Of a stretch of 64,000 nt of DNA, positions 24,813 through 35,809 are shown piece after piece (positions within the stretch are counted from its first letter, which is position 1; every line of letters starts with the position of its first letter). The stretch is from Butyriboletus loyo (Eukaryota; Basidiomycota; Agaricomycetes; Boletales; Boletaceae). The position numbers were made by a program, and so were the translations under genes. A model generated the notes under the pieces. That model did no database searches. It worked only from the letters and a program-made list of their open reading frames with translations, and was not told the DNA's origin. The stretch is from positions 62,001-126,000 of the forward strand of contig JBBPSI010000001.1 of assembly GCA_038093515.1 (NCBI GenBank), read 5' to 3'.

Positions 24813-24971
24813 GTTGGCGGGGATGAAAGGGAGAGTGCAATCAATCTTCTTGCTTTTCGATGAGTCTACTCCAAACTCGAAATTATTACTCTTATTTCCC
24901 CGGCTTTTGCCGGTCCTCCGCAAAACCTTCCGTCTCCGTCATCAGAATCTCCCATAGCGTCGGCGGTCATC
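24813..24971. promoter_or_regulatory. Shared divergent promoter, eIF4E / MTM1
   Basis: 159 bp between the two start codons of oppositely transcribed genes; it contains an AT-rich stretch around 24877-24899. Confidence 0.55.
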
Positions 24972-26123
24972 ATGGACCCCTTACACGCAAAACTCATAGC
25001 GGCCACAACGGGTTCGACGATGACCGCACTCACAAGTACGCTCTACCATCTCGTTGTCCCAGCCATGCTCACGTTGACCCCGCAGTGACCCCGTTCGATG
25101 TCGTCAAGACCCGTCTCCAAACCCAGCCAAGGGAGTCTCTCTCTCGTACAGCATTCACCAGGTGCTGTCAACCATCAAATGTTCCATGTGTCCGCAACAT
25201 GTCATCTCTTGTACACCCCTTTCCCGCAGAGGAGGTGGTCTGTGTCTATGATCATGGTGTACTCAGGAAGGAGCGTGTCAGTGGCTTTTTGGATGCGGTC
25301 CGACACGTTGTGAAAGCGGAAGGAACAAGGGGGCTATGGAAGGGTGTTGGAACAACCTTGTGAGTCGTTGCCTCTAGGCGAGAATCTCGATGCCCATCTT
25401 GCCCCACAGACTCGTCGGTGTCCCTTCTTCTACCATGTACATGTTGACGTATGACCATCTCCTACGAAACGTCTTGCCTCCATTGATACCATCACCTACA
25501 TTGGTCCCCCTTCTCGCTGGCATCACCGCTCGCACCTGTCTCACTTCCCTTCTCTCGCCACTCGAGCTGGTTCGCACCAATCTCCAATCCACGCCCAAGT
25601 CCCCCGACCAGCCACATACCCTTCCTTCCGTCCTTAGATCAATACGGGCACTTGTGCGTCAACAGGGCATCCCATTTCTTTGGCGGGGGCTCGGCCCTAC
25701 TCTTTGGCGCGACGTTCCCTTCAGTGGAATTTATTGGGCAGGTTACGAAACCTGGAAACGGTATTTCGAGTCTCACGGAAAGACGGGGGCATATGTTGCA
25801 TTCGCAAGCGGGGCCATCAGCGGAACGACCGCGTCTCTTCTAACATCACCTTTCGATGTCTTGAAGACAAGACGGCAAGCATTACTGATGTCGGGGACAC
25901 TTCCTTCCAAGGCAACAGCCACAATACCTCTATGTTTACGAATAATGCGGACGGAGGGTGCTGGCGCGTTGTTCGCCGGAACTCTACCACGGACAGCCAA
26001 GATTGCGCCTGCTTGTGGTATCATGATTGCATGTTTCGAGGTGTGTGTCTATAACTTTTCACCTACGCCCATACTGATCACAAGTACTAGAGTGTGGGTA
26101 AAGTTTTAACAACGAAGGATTGA
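24972..26123 (+). CDS. MTM1: Mitochondrial carrier, MTM1/SLC25A39-40 type
   Basis: Inner-membrane carrier of the SLC25 family; this branch is linked to mitochondrial glutathione import and Mn-SOD metallation. Start ATG at 24972 (MDPLHAKLIAATTGSTMTAL). The three mitochondrial-carrier signatures are PFDVVKTR, PLELVRTN and PFDVLKTR. Other landmarks are the matrix-side cysteines RCCQPSNVPCVRNMSS typical of this branch, EGTRGLWKGVGTTL, FLWRGLGPTLWRDVPFSGIY and GTLPRTAKIAPACGIMI. The last exon is tiny (SVGKVLTTKD) and follows an intron with a TACTAG acceptor; TGA at 26121-26123. Confidence 0.9.
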
Positions 26124-26291
26124 CTTTGTCACTTGCATTCGTGGCTTCGGCACCGTTCACCATAGACATACGTTACAACATCGCGGTAGATGATATTCTG
26201 ACGCATTTCGGGACATTGATATCAGACACGATGCTTGATGCATGGGGGTTTATGGTATATGTACAGTCCAACTATCACATTGCCAAAAGGA

Positions 26292-27389
26292 TCAACCAAG
26301 CCTATTCAGCTGTTTCTTCGCACTCGAAAGCTTGGTCCCGACGAGGTCCACTTCGTTATTTAGATTATCCAGTATTTCATTCTGCACGACAAGCTCTGCA
26401 TTGATGGCTTCGCCGAGGTGACGCTGTCGATGAAGGATTGTGGTCAATTGTGAAAGTTGCGCATCTTGCTGCCCTAGCTGCGTCATTTGCAGCTGAAGTA
26501 CACCTTGATCATCCAATGGACGGGTTGCATCGGTTTCTTGAGGCGTCTTCGATGCCACGCCGAAGACACGAGTGACCGGTTTACTACCACCAAGGAGTGC
26601 AGCACGATCAGACTCCGGGGCCATTGCGACGTTTGTGAACCCTGAGGTGGGTGAGGGCGCAGATATGCCCGCACGAGACACCTGACGCGCGACCGTAACC
26701 ATCTTCCCCAGCTTCTCGCAGTCGTCCTGCAAGCGTGCCACCATATCCGTCCTCCTTTGCAACTCCCCCTCTGCCATGCCCGACATCCCGAGCTCCTGCA
26801 ACCCCTCTGTCAATGTGCGCACGCGAGAGAGAATCTCGGCGAGCCTCTTCTTCGCCTGGACGTTGGCAGTGTGCGAAGCATTGACCTCCCCACGATCGGA
26901 GAGTGTGTCCCGCCTGTTGATGTCCGCACGCACATCGCGAATGCGGGACTGTAGCTCGAGATGTTCATCGAGCCACGACGCAGACGAGAACTTGGTGTTG
27001 CTCCCGCGCTCGAGCATCAATGCTTGTTTGCCTACAGGAACACCAAGAAAGTCACGAAAGGCATAGCTGTCTCTCCACTTCTCCTCCTTGGCGCTTAAAA
27101 TAGCACGCAGATAGGTCTCGAGGCCAAGTCTGCGCTGCTCGATAAGTGCGCCTTCGTTCTGAAAAGGTCCTTTGAGAACAGAAAAGGCGTTTTTTGGCGG
27201 GAGAACCGCAGGCGGTGGTGAACCGGTGGATTTGGTGAGCTCTGTGTGAAGCTCGACGAATTCGGAGTACCGATGCCACATTTGCCATGAGCGGACGTGA
27301 GCTTGTATCTCTATCTGGTAGACGACGTGAGGTTTGGGAGTCGGTCGCTGTTCATGGCTGCGAATGTAGATGGCTTGAATGGCGGTCAT
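26292..27389 (-). CDS. VAM7: Vacuolar SNARE VAM7 (PX + Qc-SNARE)
   Basis: Qc-SNARE of homotypic vacuole fusion, recruited to PI3P membranes by its PX domain. Single uninterrupted ORF of 365 residues, unusual in this intron-rich window. The PX domain (residues 1-120) has SWQMWHRYSEFVELHTEL, a proline-rich VLPPK loop and RRLGLETYLRAIL. A helical middle (KKRLAEILSRVRTLTEGL) and disordered linker follow. The C-terminal SNARE motif spans QMTQLGQQDAQLSQLTTILH, RQRHLGEAINAELVVQNEIL and DNLNNEVDLVGTKLSSAK. There is no transmembrane segment, as expected for VAM7. Confidence 0.92.
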   Translation of the reverse strand: MTAIQAIYIRSHEQRPTPKPHVVYQIEIQAHVRSWQMWHRYSEFVELHTELTKSTGSPPPAVLPPKNAFSVLKGPFQNEGALIEQRRLGLETYLRAILSAKEEKWRDSYAFRDFLGVPVGKQALMLERGSNTKFSSASWLDEHLELQSRIRDVRADINRRDTLSDRGEVNASHTANVQAKKRLAEILSRVRTLTEGLQELGMSGMAEGELQRRTDMVARLQDDCEKLGKMVTVARQVSRAGISAPSPTSGFTNVAMAPESDRAALLGGSKPVTRVFGVASKTPQETDATRPLDDQGVLQLQMTQLGQQDAQLSQLTTILHRQRHLGEAINAELVVQNEILDNLNNEVDLVGTKLSSAKKQLNRLG

Positions 27390-27558
27390 ACTGTGTCAAG
27401 TACAACGTGCTTTGGTTGCCTGCAACCTACATGCATGCAAAACGCATGTTTACATGTAATCTACACAAGGACTGTAGCTCGGTAACACAATGCAAATGGT
27501 GCAATAAAGGGATGATAACAAAGCTGTTGCCTATCCATTACACTGCTTCGAAGGGGGA

Positions 27559-29004
27559 TTACGAAGGAGGGACTTCGAGCGATGATGGTAGTTCCTCAAT
27601 CGATTCTACCGCCTCGCCAATTCCAACCTTACCAATAACGTATCGCAACACGTCGCTGAGGGTAATGACACCAAGCAAACGCCCCTTCTTACCACCCTTC
27701 TTCTCTTCTTCCTACAAGAGGTCAGTGACTCTGACACCGAAAAGGTAGACAAGTCACTTACTTCCCCTTCGACTACCACTAATCTATGGACACGGCGCTT
27801 TTTGATAAGCTGGAGTAGTGTGCCAAGCGAGTCGCCGGATGTACAGATGACAACTCCAGGGAAGTCTGGAGACCGTTGGGTAAGCGCCTCGGATATTGTC
27901 AAGTCAAGTGCTTGGTATGCTCCGAGACGAACAAGTGTCTTTTGGAACAAGTGTCAGACATGCCCTCGACGTTATTCCTGTCACGTACAATAACATCGAC
28001 AGTCTCGTATAAATTGACGACCACGCCGTCGTCGTCAATGATTGGGACGGCCGATATAGCACGTTCCGAGAACATATGGACGACATCAAAAACAGGGGTA
28101 CTCAGAGTTGCGGTAGCTATCGGCCAATAAGGATTACATGCATCTGATGCGTCTGGTGGAGGGTTCTTGGAGACGTATGTCCCGATCTTGAGTTTGCGGA
28201 GGGAAAGGTGAAGTTGCTGTATTTCTCTGGTGCACTGGTGAGGGAAGGTGAGGGCAGATTGACAATACAACAGGGAAGGGATCGAATACATTAATAGAAA
28301 TGAATTTGAGGAGACGATACTGTGTCAAAACAGAGACGATGACCTCGTGACCGGTTTCGGTATCATAATCGAGAAGAGGAAGACGGCGAGCGTGAGTCTG
28401 AATGAGTAGCTTGGCGGCGTCGTAAAGAGTACTGCTAGGATGTTCCCTGAGCATCGGAGGAGTGGCCACACCGAGGCTCTTCTCGATATCTGACGAGAGG
28501 CCATCGAAGAGTGTCCATCGCATGGAATCTGGGGGAGGACACACCTCGCAACAACTCCAATCGAAATGTCTCGACGTCTGCGGCTGCCGCCTCGTAATTT
28601 AAATTGTCATAATAGTACTGGATGAGGTGGATGATGTCTAGGACGGTGAGCATGCCGGCGAATTTCGACCTTTCGCTGTTCCATAGCGGAGCAGACACGA
28701 CGCCTAGGGAGAGGTGGATTGAGAGAGTGTGAACGGACGCATGGACACGCGCACCATTGAGAAGAAGGCATTGTAGAGCCTTCTTTACGTTGAGCTTGGT
28801 GTCAAGCACGATAAGCCTGAAGCTGACAGGAAATGCGTCGTAGCAGGTGCGTCCCTTGAGGAAGTTGCGGATGGCATACAAGGCGGCGTCGTGCGACTCC
28901 TGGGACTGGACGGGAGGGAGATGAGATGCGGCTCTCGGTCTGCGAGTGGACGGTTTTCGCTTTGGCGTTCTTGGGGACTGAGTGGCGGGGAGCGTTGCGT
29001 TCAT
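27559..29004 (-). CDS. SNF4: AMPK/SNF1 regulatory gamma subunit (four CBS domains)
   Basis: Nucleotide-sensing gamma subunit of the SNF1/AMPK kinase. Start ATG at 29004. A basic disordered N-terminus (TPKRKPSTRRPRAA) precedes the CBS repeats. CBS1: FLKGRTCYDAFPVSFRLIVL, TKLNVKKALQCLLLNG, VSAPLWNSERSKFAGMLTVL. CBS2: SSTLYDAAKLLIQTHARRLP and VIVSVLTQYRLLKFIS. CBS3: STPVFDVVHMFSERAISAVP. CBS4: TISEALTQRSPDFPGVVICT, then RRVHRLVVVEGE and GVITLSDVLRYVIG. Several short introns; stop TAA at 27559-27561. It is head-to-head with the SSH4-like gene. Confidence 0.92.
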
Positions 29005-29182
29005 CGTCGGAGACGGCGTCGAGGAGAGGGAGGGAATGTGCAAGACCACCCTGCAGTGGGGGGGTGTTGATACTATATACAGGATTGAGTTCGTGACTGC
29101 ACCGTCGCGCGCTCTGCTGAGCGTTCTCAACACCCCCGTCTTCTCATCCGCCCTTCTGCTCCCGTCATCCCGAGTCCCGCTC
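29005..29182. promoter_or_regulatory. Shared divergent promoter, SNF4 / SSH4-like
   Basis: 178 bp between start codons; includes an ACTATATACAGG sequence (29071-29082) that could serve as a TATA-like element. Confidence 0.55.
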
Positions 29183-31170
29183 ATGGCCACCACGGCCGTC
29201 CCGTCCGCTCTCCCCCTCAACAGCCTCTCCGCCATCGTCCTCCACGCTCTCGACGATATCCTCCCCCACCCATCCTCCGACACATTCTCCCCCACCTCGC
29301 CCCCTGACTACCCAGAACAATCTCCCGACGCACTCCTCTTCATCCTCCCCCTCCTCATCGTGCTCTCCACCTTCCTTTTCGTCCTCCTCCTCTTCCTCGT
29401 ATGTATCATATTCATCCGCAGGCGCCGTGGCATCGTCCTCAGAGACAACGATGGCCCTATCGACATGAGTCGTGAAGACCTCTATGAAGGCGACGGTGGC
29501 TTCGAAGGCGTTGAATCTCGCTGGCTCGAGAGCGTCTCTGACTCGATCAGTAGGTCATACCTAAGAGCCAAAGGTCCGTTCATCCTTTCCCCACACAGAT
29601 CCAATCCAGTTTACTCCATCTCCTCTCTTTGCTTTCAGAGTATCAATTACAGTATCCCCCTAACTCGGAACCAACTGACATCACCCTATCGCAATTTCTC
29701 TCCATACAGGAAAAGGGAGTCTCCGCTTGGTGCTTCGAACCCGACTATGAAACCATCAATTCACTTCTTGTTCACGCTCGCACCGAGATCACCTTTCTCC
29801 CTGATCCCGCATCAGCTTCATGTGTTCAATCAAATCTGCCTCTTCCAAAGCTAAACGAGGTATACTACTGGGAGGTCAAAATGTTTGATCTCCCAGGAAC
29901 TACTACTGTTGCAGTTGGTTTGGCCACGAAACCATATCCACCCTTCCGTTTGCCCGGTGTGAGCCGTCACTCCGTCGCATATCATTCCAGCGGTGATAAA
30001 TGTTACAACTACCCTTTTACCGCATCCACCTTTGGTCCTGTCCTGAAAGAGAGCGATGTACTCGGTGTCGGCTATCGACCGCGCACAGGCACTGTTTTTT
30101 TCACACGCAATGGCCGCAAGCTAGAAGATGCCTTCATCGGCCTCAGCCGTTATAACCTCTTCCCCACGATTGGCGCCGATGGTCCTTGCAGCGTCCATGT
30201 TAATCTCGGTCAGGCTGGCTTTGTCTTTATAGAGGCCAATGTCAAGAAGTGGGGTCTGGCTCCTAGCGTCGGAACACTTGCTCCGCCTCCCGCTTACGGG
30301 AGCGAGCGCGGTAGCATTCTACTGGATGTTGGCGGTGACATCAGACCTGGCGGTGTTCCATTTACGCAACAAGGCACCCCAGGTGCATCATCTCCACCTC
30401 CCATATCGCGTCGTTCACGTCGCCACCGACGCCCAAAGAACCCGTCATCTACTACTCCTTCAGCGTCATCACCCCTCAGTAGAGCTCCGTTATCCTCTCA
30501 TCTTCAAGAATCCCCGACTCCTCCGCCGATCACTCCGATCAGTGAGGAATCGGACGAAAATGGTGCCGGACCATCCAATGATTATAGATACTTGTCACCG
30601 ACTGACCTTCCATTCCATACACCCCCTAATCGCGACCTCCCATTATCACCTACTCTAGAGGGGGGAAATGATCACGAAGACGATGACCTTTCGTCGTCGT
30701 CCTCGCCGTCGTCCTCGCGTTCTCAATCACCCCTGAGCGAAAGTGCCGCAGGTGCGAGCAGCCTCTTTAGTATTCCTCGGCTACGACGGGATTCGTTCAC
30801 TCACTTCCTGGCCGCCGTGCGACACACAGATTCCGAAACCACCATTCAGGTACATCCGCCACCAGATTCGCCACGTACTCCGAATCCGCCCACGCCTAAT
30901 CAGCGTGATATTCATTTGCAGGCACTATCATCGTCGCTTCCCCATGAAACGGTCGACACCTTACGAGCTGACCACCCGGCATTCTCGAGGCGAGATCCAC
31001 CAGCATATTCCCCACTAGATGCGTACGCTTACCCCGAAGGTGTTCATGTTGATTTACCTGCGGACGTTATTGCTGCTGCTTTGGAGGGGGGTTCCTTACC
31101 CGCCAGCGCGATCGGCCAAGGGTCGAGTTCGCGTTCCGAGAGACGCCGAGTAAGGAGAGAAAGACGGTGA
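29183..31170 (+). CDS. SSH4: SPRY-domain membrane adaptor of the RSP5 ubiquitin ligase (SSH4/EAR1-like)
   Basis: Adaptor that links endosomal or vacuolar membrane cargo to the NEDD4-type ligase Rsp5. Start ATG at 29183. One transmembrane helix near residues 50-78 (LLFILPLLIVLSTFLFVLLL) is followed by RRRR (stop-transfer). Two exons join as RAK-EYQLQYPPNSEP across a short intron. The SPRY/B30.2 domain spans LNEVYYWEVKMFDLPGTTTV, SVAYHSSGDKCYNYPF, GVGYRPRTGTVFFTRNGRKL and YNLFPTIGADGPCSVHVNLG. The long Ser/Pro-rich tail contains two PPAY motifs (TLAPPPAYGS and RRDPPAYSP), which are class I WW-domain ligands and support the Rsp5 link. Stop at 31170. Confidence 0.88.
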
Positions 31171-31498
31171 CACAGGTGGTTACTGGTGTACTTATGGTCC
31201 GTGGTCCGTGGTCAGTGCCAAGTCTTGCCCCTGGATTTGTGCTTACCGCGATGTCGCAGCGTGAAGGCTTGTAATTTTTTTCCAAGGAGATGGTGTTCGT
31301 ATTTCGCTTCCATTTATTCTCCACATAAATATGTTTTCTGGACACCTTTGGCCTTTTAAAACATTCAATTCGGAATACGTAACAAAGCGTGCAGGTATTA
31401 TCCTGTAAATCTAGATTGGGTGCCAACTAGTGTGCCATGTTCAAAGGTGCAACTCAAGGACTTCTACCGCAGAGTATTGATCAAATGATAGCTTGAGC
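31171..31498. other. Intergenic region between convergent genes
   Basis: 328 bp holding the 3' UTRs of the SSH4-like gene and AspRS. It contains two near-identical GTCCGTGGTC copies in tandem at about 31197-31212. Nothing else was seen. Confidence 0.4.
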
Positions 31499-33451
31499 TC
31501 AAGGTTCAAGTCGCTTGGGATCTCTAGGAAACAATGATGCTCGCCTGATGTTGTTAAGCTTCAGGAACAACATCAGTACACGCTCAAGACCAATTCCTCC
31601 CCCTCCATGGGGGGGACAGCCGATTCGGAAGCCATCCAGGTAACCTTTCATGCTCTCGGGGTCAACGCCTTTAGCACGCATTTGCTGGGAAAGGAATTCG
31701 GGGTCGTGGATACGTTGTGCACCGGACAGAATTTCTTCACCTCGCATGAAGAAGTCGTACGAGTTGGAAAGGGTCTGATACGAAGTTAATAGAGGATGGC
31801 AAGTTGATCAAACTGCTTACAGGGTCCTCCGGGTCAGGCATCGTGTAGAACGGACGGAGGGCGAGGGGGAACTTGTCGATGATGAAGTAGTCTGTATCGT
31901 ACTTGGCTTTCACGATACGACCAAGCCTCTTCTCGTTCTCCGTGCTACAAGACGGTTATTCAGAACGCAAAGTATACATCATCAATGACCCACTTGATAT
32001 CGTCCAAGATTTCTCGATCCACGCCGTCCTCGACAAGGAGGTCAACAGCTTCTTTGAATGTGAAGACTAAGGTTCCCTCTGGACCTTCTCGCCATTTGAA
32101 GTCCTCCGCTTCAAACTGTCTCCCTACTGTGGCGATCTCCTTAGAATACTGCTCATTGAGACCGCGGAATATCGCTTTGAACATGCCATCGAGTAGGTCG
32201 CGGACTTCGTGATAATGTTCTTCAATCGCCATCTCAAGATCTAAACCGACGAACTCAGTAAGATGGCGATGTGTATTAGAGTCCTCGGCGCGGAAGACAG
32301 GGCCAATCTCATACACTCGCTCAAAATCAGCCGCGATGGCCATCTGTTTGGCTAACTGGGGAGATTGTGCCAGGTACGCATTGCCTGGCAGAGGCGTCAG
32401 CTGGCAAGTATGGACAACTGTTTCAAGCAGACCTTTGAAGTAGTCAACTTTGAATACGGATGCGCCGGATTCCGTCGCAGCACCCTGAAACTTGGGACTG
32501 TGTATCTCGATAAATCCATTGCTATTCAAGTACGAACGGAACGAATCTCCGATGGCATGCTGAAGTTTGAAAATCGCCTGATTAGTCGCTGTCTGCGTGC
32601 ACGTCAGAATTGCGGGAAATGATCCGAGTAATGGAAGACTCGCTCGTAGGTCGAAGACGCGATTGTTCAATCGGGTGTCGAGCAAAACTCTATTGAATTG
32701 ACCTTCGACTTCAGGAGCGGTTTCTGATCGGCCAGCATCCTCAAGAGAAAACGGTAATCTTCCCTCTACCCCTGCCATAAGCCACAACTGATTTTTCCTG
32801 TAGATCAGCTCTGTTGCCTTCGAACCCTGTGTGGATTACTGACCTCGCTAATGTAAACTTCAATGTCATCTACCGTCGCGCTCTTGATAAGTTCAGGACT
32901 CTTCTTCACGATGCCTTCGACGAGGACGATGCTCTCGACGGCTAGTGAACCAGCCCATTTAACCATCTGTTTGCTGACTTGGCCATCGGTGATTTGCATT
33001 AATGCCTGGACAGTGTTCGTTCGTTGGCGTAAATTGAGAAAAACCATTCTGTTCCCTTGAAGGCGCGAGGTCTGAATACGAGCTCTGATGAACACCTGTT
33101 CGCCATGATTCTGAGCACTCAAGGTGGATATATCAGTGCGTTTACGGCCTGGTCGCGATTGACTCTGATGTAATGGGAGTTTGCCGTATCTGTTGGCCGC
33201 ATGATCCTGCAGGTGGGATTTGAGAATAAACCCAACTCGGATGAAAGTGGAAAAACCTCGTCTGCAGCTGCTCGAGCCTGTTCCAACTCCTTGGCTTTTG
33301 CTGCTTTCTCGGCTTTTTTTTTTGCTTTCTCGGCTTCCTTGGCGGCCTTCTTCACTGCACTTTTTGTCGGGCCATCGCCACTTTCGGGTCTTGAAAGCGA
33401 GTTTAGGAGGGATTGATTAGAAGCGCTGTGCTCACCTTTCTGAGTTGCCAT
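31499..33451 (-). CDS. DPS1: Cytoplasmic aspartyl-tRNA synthetase
   Basis: Class IIb enzyme that charges tRNA-Asp. ATG taken at 33451 ([11 protein letters not shown]); an in-frame ATG at 33581 would add about 43 residues. A Lys/Glu/Ala-rich helix that binds tRNA in the fungal enzyme ([20 protein letters not shown]) comes first, then [16 protein letters not shown]. The OB-fold anticodon domain has [40 protein letters not shown] and [11 protein letters not shown]. Catalytic motifs are [40 protein letters not shown] (motif 2) and [20 protein letters not shown] (motif 3). Stop TGA at 31499-31501. Confidence 0.93.
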
Positions 33452-33882
33452 CGATTGCACCTCTGGTGAGTCTTGTTTTAGCAACATGGCCAGGGATGAA
33501 AAACAGCGTACGTGCCCATCTTTACTTGGATGAGCGATGTTTTCGTCTTTGCGGTCCACGTCCCCAACCACGCCAGTCATGGTAGTCACTTGAACAGATC
33601 TTATCTAGGAGGTATCAGTGCATTGACTCGGTGACCCTATTTTAGGGTTAAGGTCTCTGCTCTGGATATGCCCAGGAATCAGGATCAGGATCAGGCTGCG
33701 GTTGATTGATTATGAAGTTCGAGGACCCTCTGGCGTTCGTCGTGCTCCGTGACCTTGACGAGCGAGCTGTGCGACATGCACTGCGACTGCAGCTCAGGGC
33801 CGGAATGATCGGGTGATCCCGAGAGGCTGTCAAAAGCCGCCTTTGCACAGGCAACCAAGTCACCTCACCTTCTTTACCTGAC
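33452..33882. promoter_or_regulatory. Divergent intergenic region, AspRS / aspartate aminotransferase
   Basis: 431 bp between start codons if AspRS begins at 33451, or 301 bp if it begins at 33581. No other ORF is convincing; the region should carry both promoters. Confidence 0.45.
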
Positions 33883-35423
33883 ATGATGCAAGCCATTAAC
33901 TCTGTCCGTCGCGCTCCAGCTGTCCTCCGTACCGCAGCTCCATTGTCGACCTGGTCCGCTGTCCCTGCTGGGCCTCCCGATCCCATCCTTGGTCAGTATG
34001 ACCCCCCGTCATTGTCCGCTCATTCATTTTTTGCTAGGTATCTCCGAGGCTTTCAAAGCGGACAAAGACCCACGCAAGATCAACCTGGGTGTCGGTGCCT
34101 ACAGGGACGAAAACGGCAAATCTTATGTCCTGAACGCCGTCAAGAAGGTATTCTTTCGCCCTTTGCTGTACGTTGCGCCCATTAACCACTCGGCGTGCCA
34201 CAGGCGGAAGAAAGAATGACCCAAGCAAAGCTGGACAAGGAGTATCTGCCTATCACTGGTCTCGCCAGCTTCACTCAAGGCGCCGTCAAGCTCGCCTACG
34301 GCGCCGACAGCGCACCACTAAGCGGAAATGCGGTCCGTTTTACCTGGTCTAGTCTACCTTTTCGAAACCGCACTAACTCCGATATATGACAGATTGCAGT
34401 GACCCAATCCATCTCCGGAACCGGGGCGCTTAGGATCGGTGGCGCCTTCCTGGCCAGACATTATCCTGGCGCTAAAATTATCTACCTCCCTACACCTACC
34501 TGGGGCAACCATATCCCCTTGTTCAAGGACTCTGGCCTAGAAGTTCGCTCATACAGATATTTTGATAAGAAGACTGTCGGCCTTGACTTTGACGGCCTGA
34601 AGGAGGACTTGAAGGTGTGTGTAGATTTCAAGTGTGTTACCTTCTCTTATGCAGTCTCCAGAACGCCCCGGAAGGTGCTGCTGTACTTTTGCATGCTTGT
34701 GCACACAATCCCACTGGGGTTGATCCCACCCCGGCACAATGGAAGGAGCTCTCTGACCTCCTCGCCGAAAAGAAGCTTTTCCCGTTCTTTGACATGGCAT
34801 ACCAGGGCTTCGCCTCCGGCTCGACGACACGGGACGCCTTCGCCGTTCGTCACTTTGTTTCACAGGGTCACAACGTAGCGCTCTGCCAGTCATTTGCTAA
34901 GAACATGGGGCTCTATGGCGAGCGTGTTGGCGCTTTCTCACTCACCACTACGAGCGAGGAAGAGAAGAAACGCGTTGAAAGTCAACTCAAGATTATCGTG
35001 CGGCCCATGTACTCGAACCCACCCCTGCATGGCGCTCATATCGCCAGCACGATTCTGTCAGACCCTGGACTTTATGAAGAATGGGAGAGTGAAGTCAAGG
35101 GCATGGCAGATCGCATTATAAACATGAGAGAAAAGTTGTACGAGCTCCTAACCAACGGCTTCCACACTCCAGGACAATGGGAACATATCAAGAGCCAAAT
35201 TGGCATGTTCAGGTGTGTGCTTCTCAATGTCCGCCTCGACGTTGCTTATATCGCATAATGGTGTAGTTTCACTGGACTCCAGACTGAGCAGTGCAAGGCT
35301 CTCGCTGAAAAAGCCCATGTTTACATGACAATGGATGGCCGCATCTCAATGGCTGGACTGAATAGCGGCAACATTGAATACTTTGCGCAGAATGTGGATG
35401 CAGCAGTTAGAGGGAATCTGTAG
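33883..35423 (+). CDS. AAT1: Mitochondrial aspartate aminotransferase
   Basis: PLP enzyme interconverting aspartate + 2-oxoglutarate and oxaloacetate + glutamate; part of the malate-aspartate shuttle. ATG at 33883 (a second ATG follows at 33886). The presequence [20 protein letters not shown] is acid-free and Arg-rich. After an intron: [90 protein letters not shown] and [12 protein letters not shown]. The PLP lysine is in [18 protein letters not shown]. The last exon has [20 protein letters not shown] and [19 protein letters not shown], stop TAG at 35421-35423. Confidence 0.94.
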
Positions 35424-35809
35424 CGTGCCAATACCACATAGAAGTTAATGTCTCCATTGGATTCTTCCATACTAATCTTGATGGGATTCTGCGTTCGCTC
35501 TTGAAACGGTCGTTCTCGATTCGAGTATAAAGGTAAGCTGCGAATCGCCCAGGTTTGTGGATTCGACTCTCTCGACTTGTCGTGTTTGTCTCGTTGAATT
35601 GCAACTTTGATCATTGCCGTGCACTCCAGAGATGCAATTCCCCGGTGCTTGGCCAGAGCGTCCCGTATGTTCTTTTCGCATTTTTTTTGAGTGCTCGACG
35701 CTCAAACCTCGGCAGCTTCCAACGTGCCACACCCCAACTGTGAGCTCACCAACGAAGCCATTGGCTTCCACATCTAGCTCTTTGGTTCTCATTCCACATC
35801 CTCCAGGTC
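35424..35809. other. Intergenic region
   Basis: 386 bp between the aminotransferase stop and the next ATG. The CTCCAG just before 35807 resembles a splice acceptor, so the downstream gene may have a 5' UTR intron here. Nothing else was seen. Confidence 0.35.
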
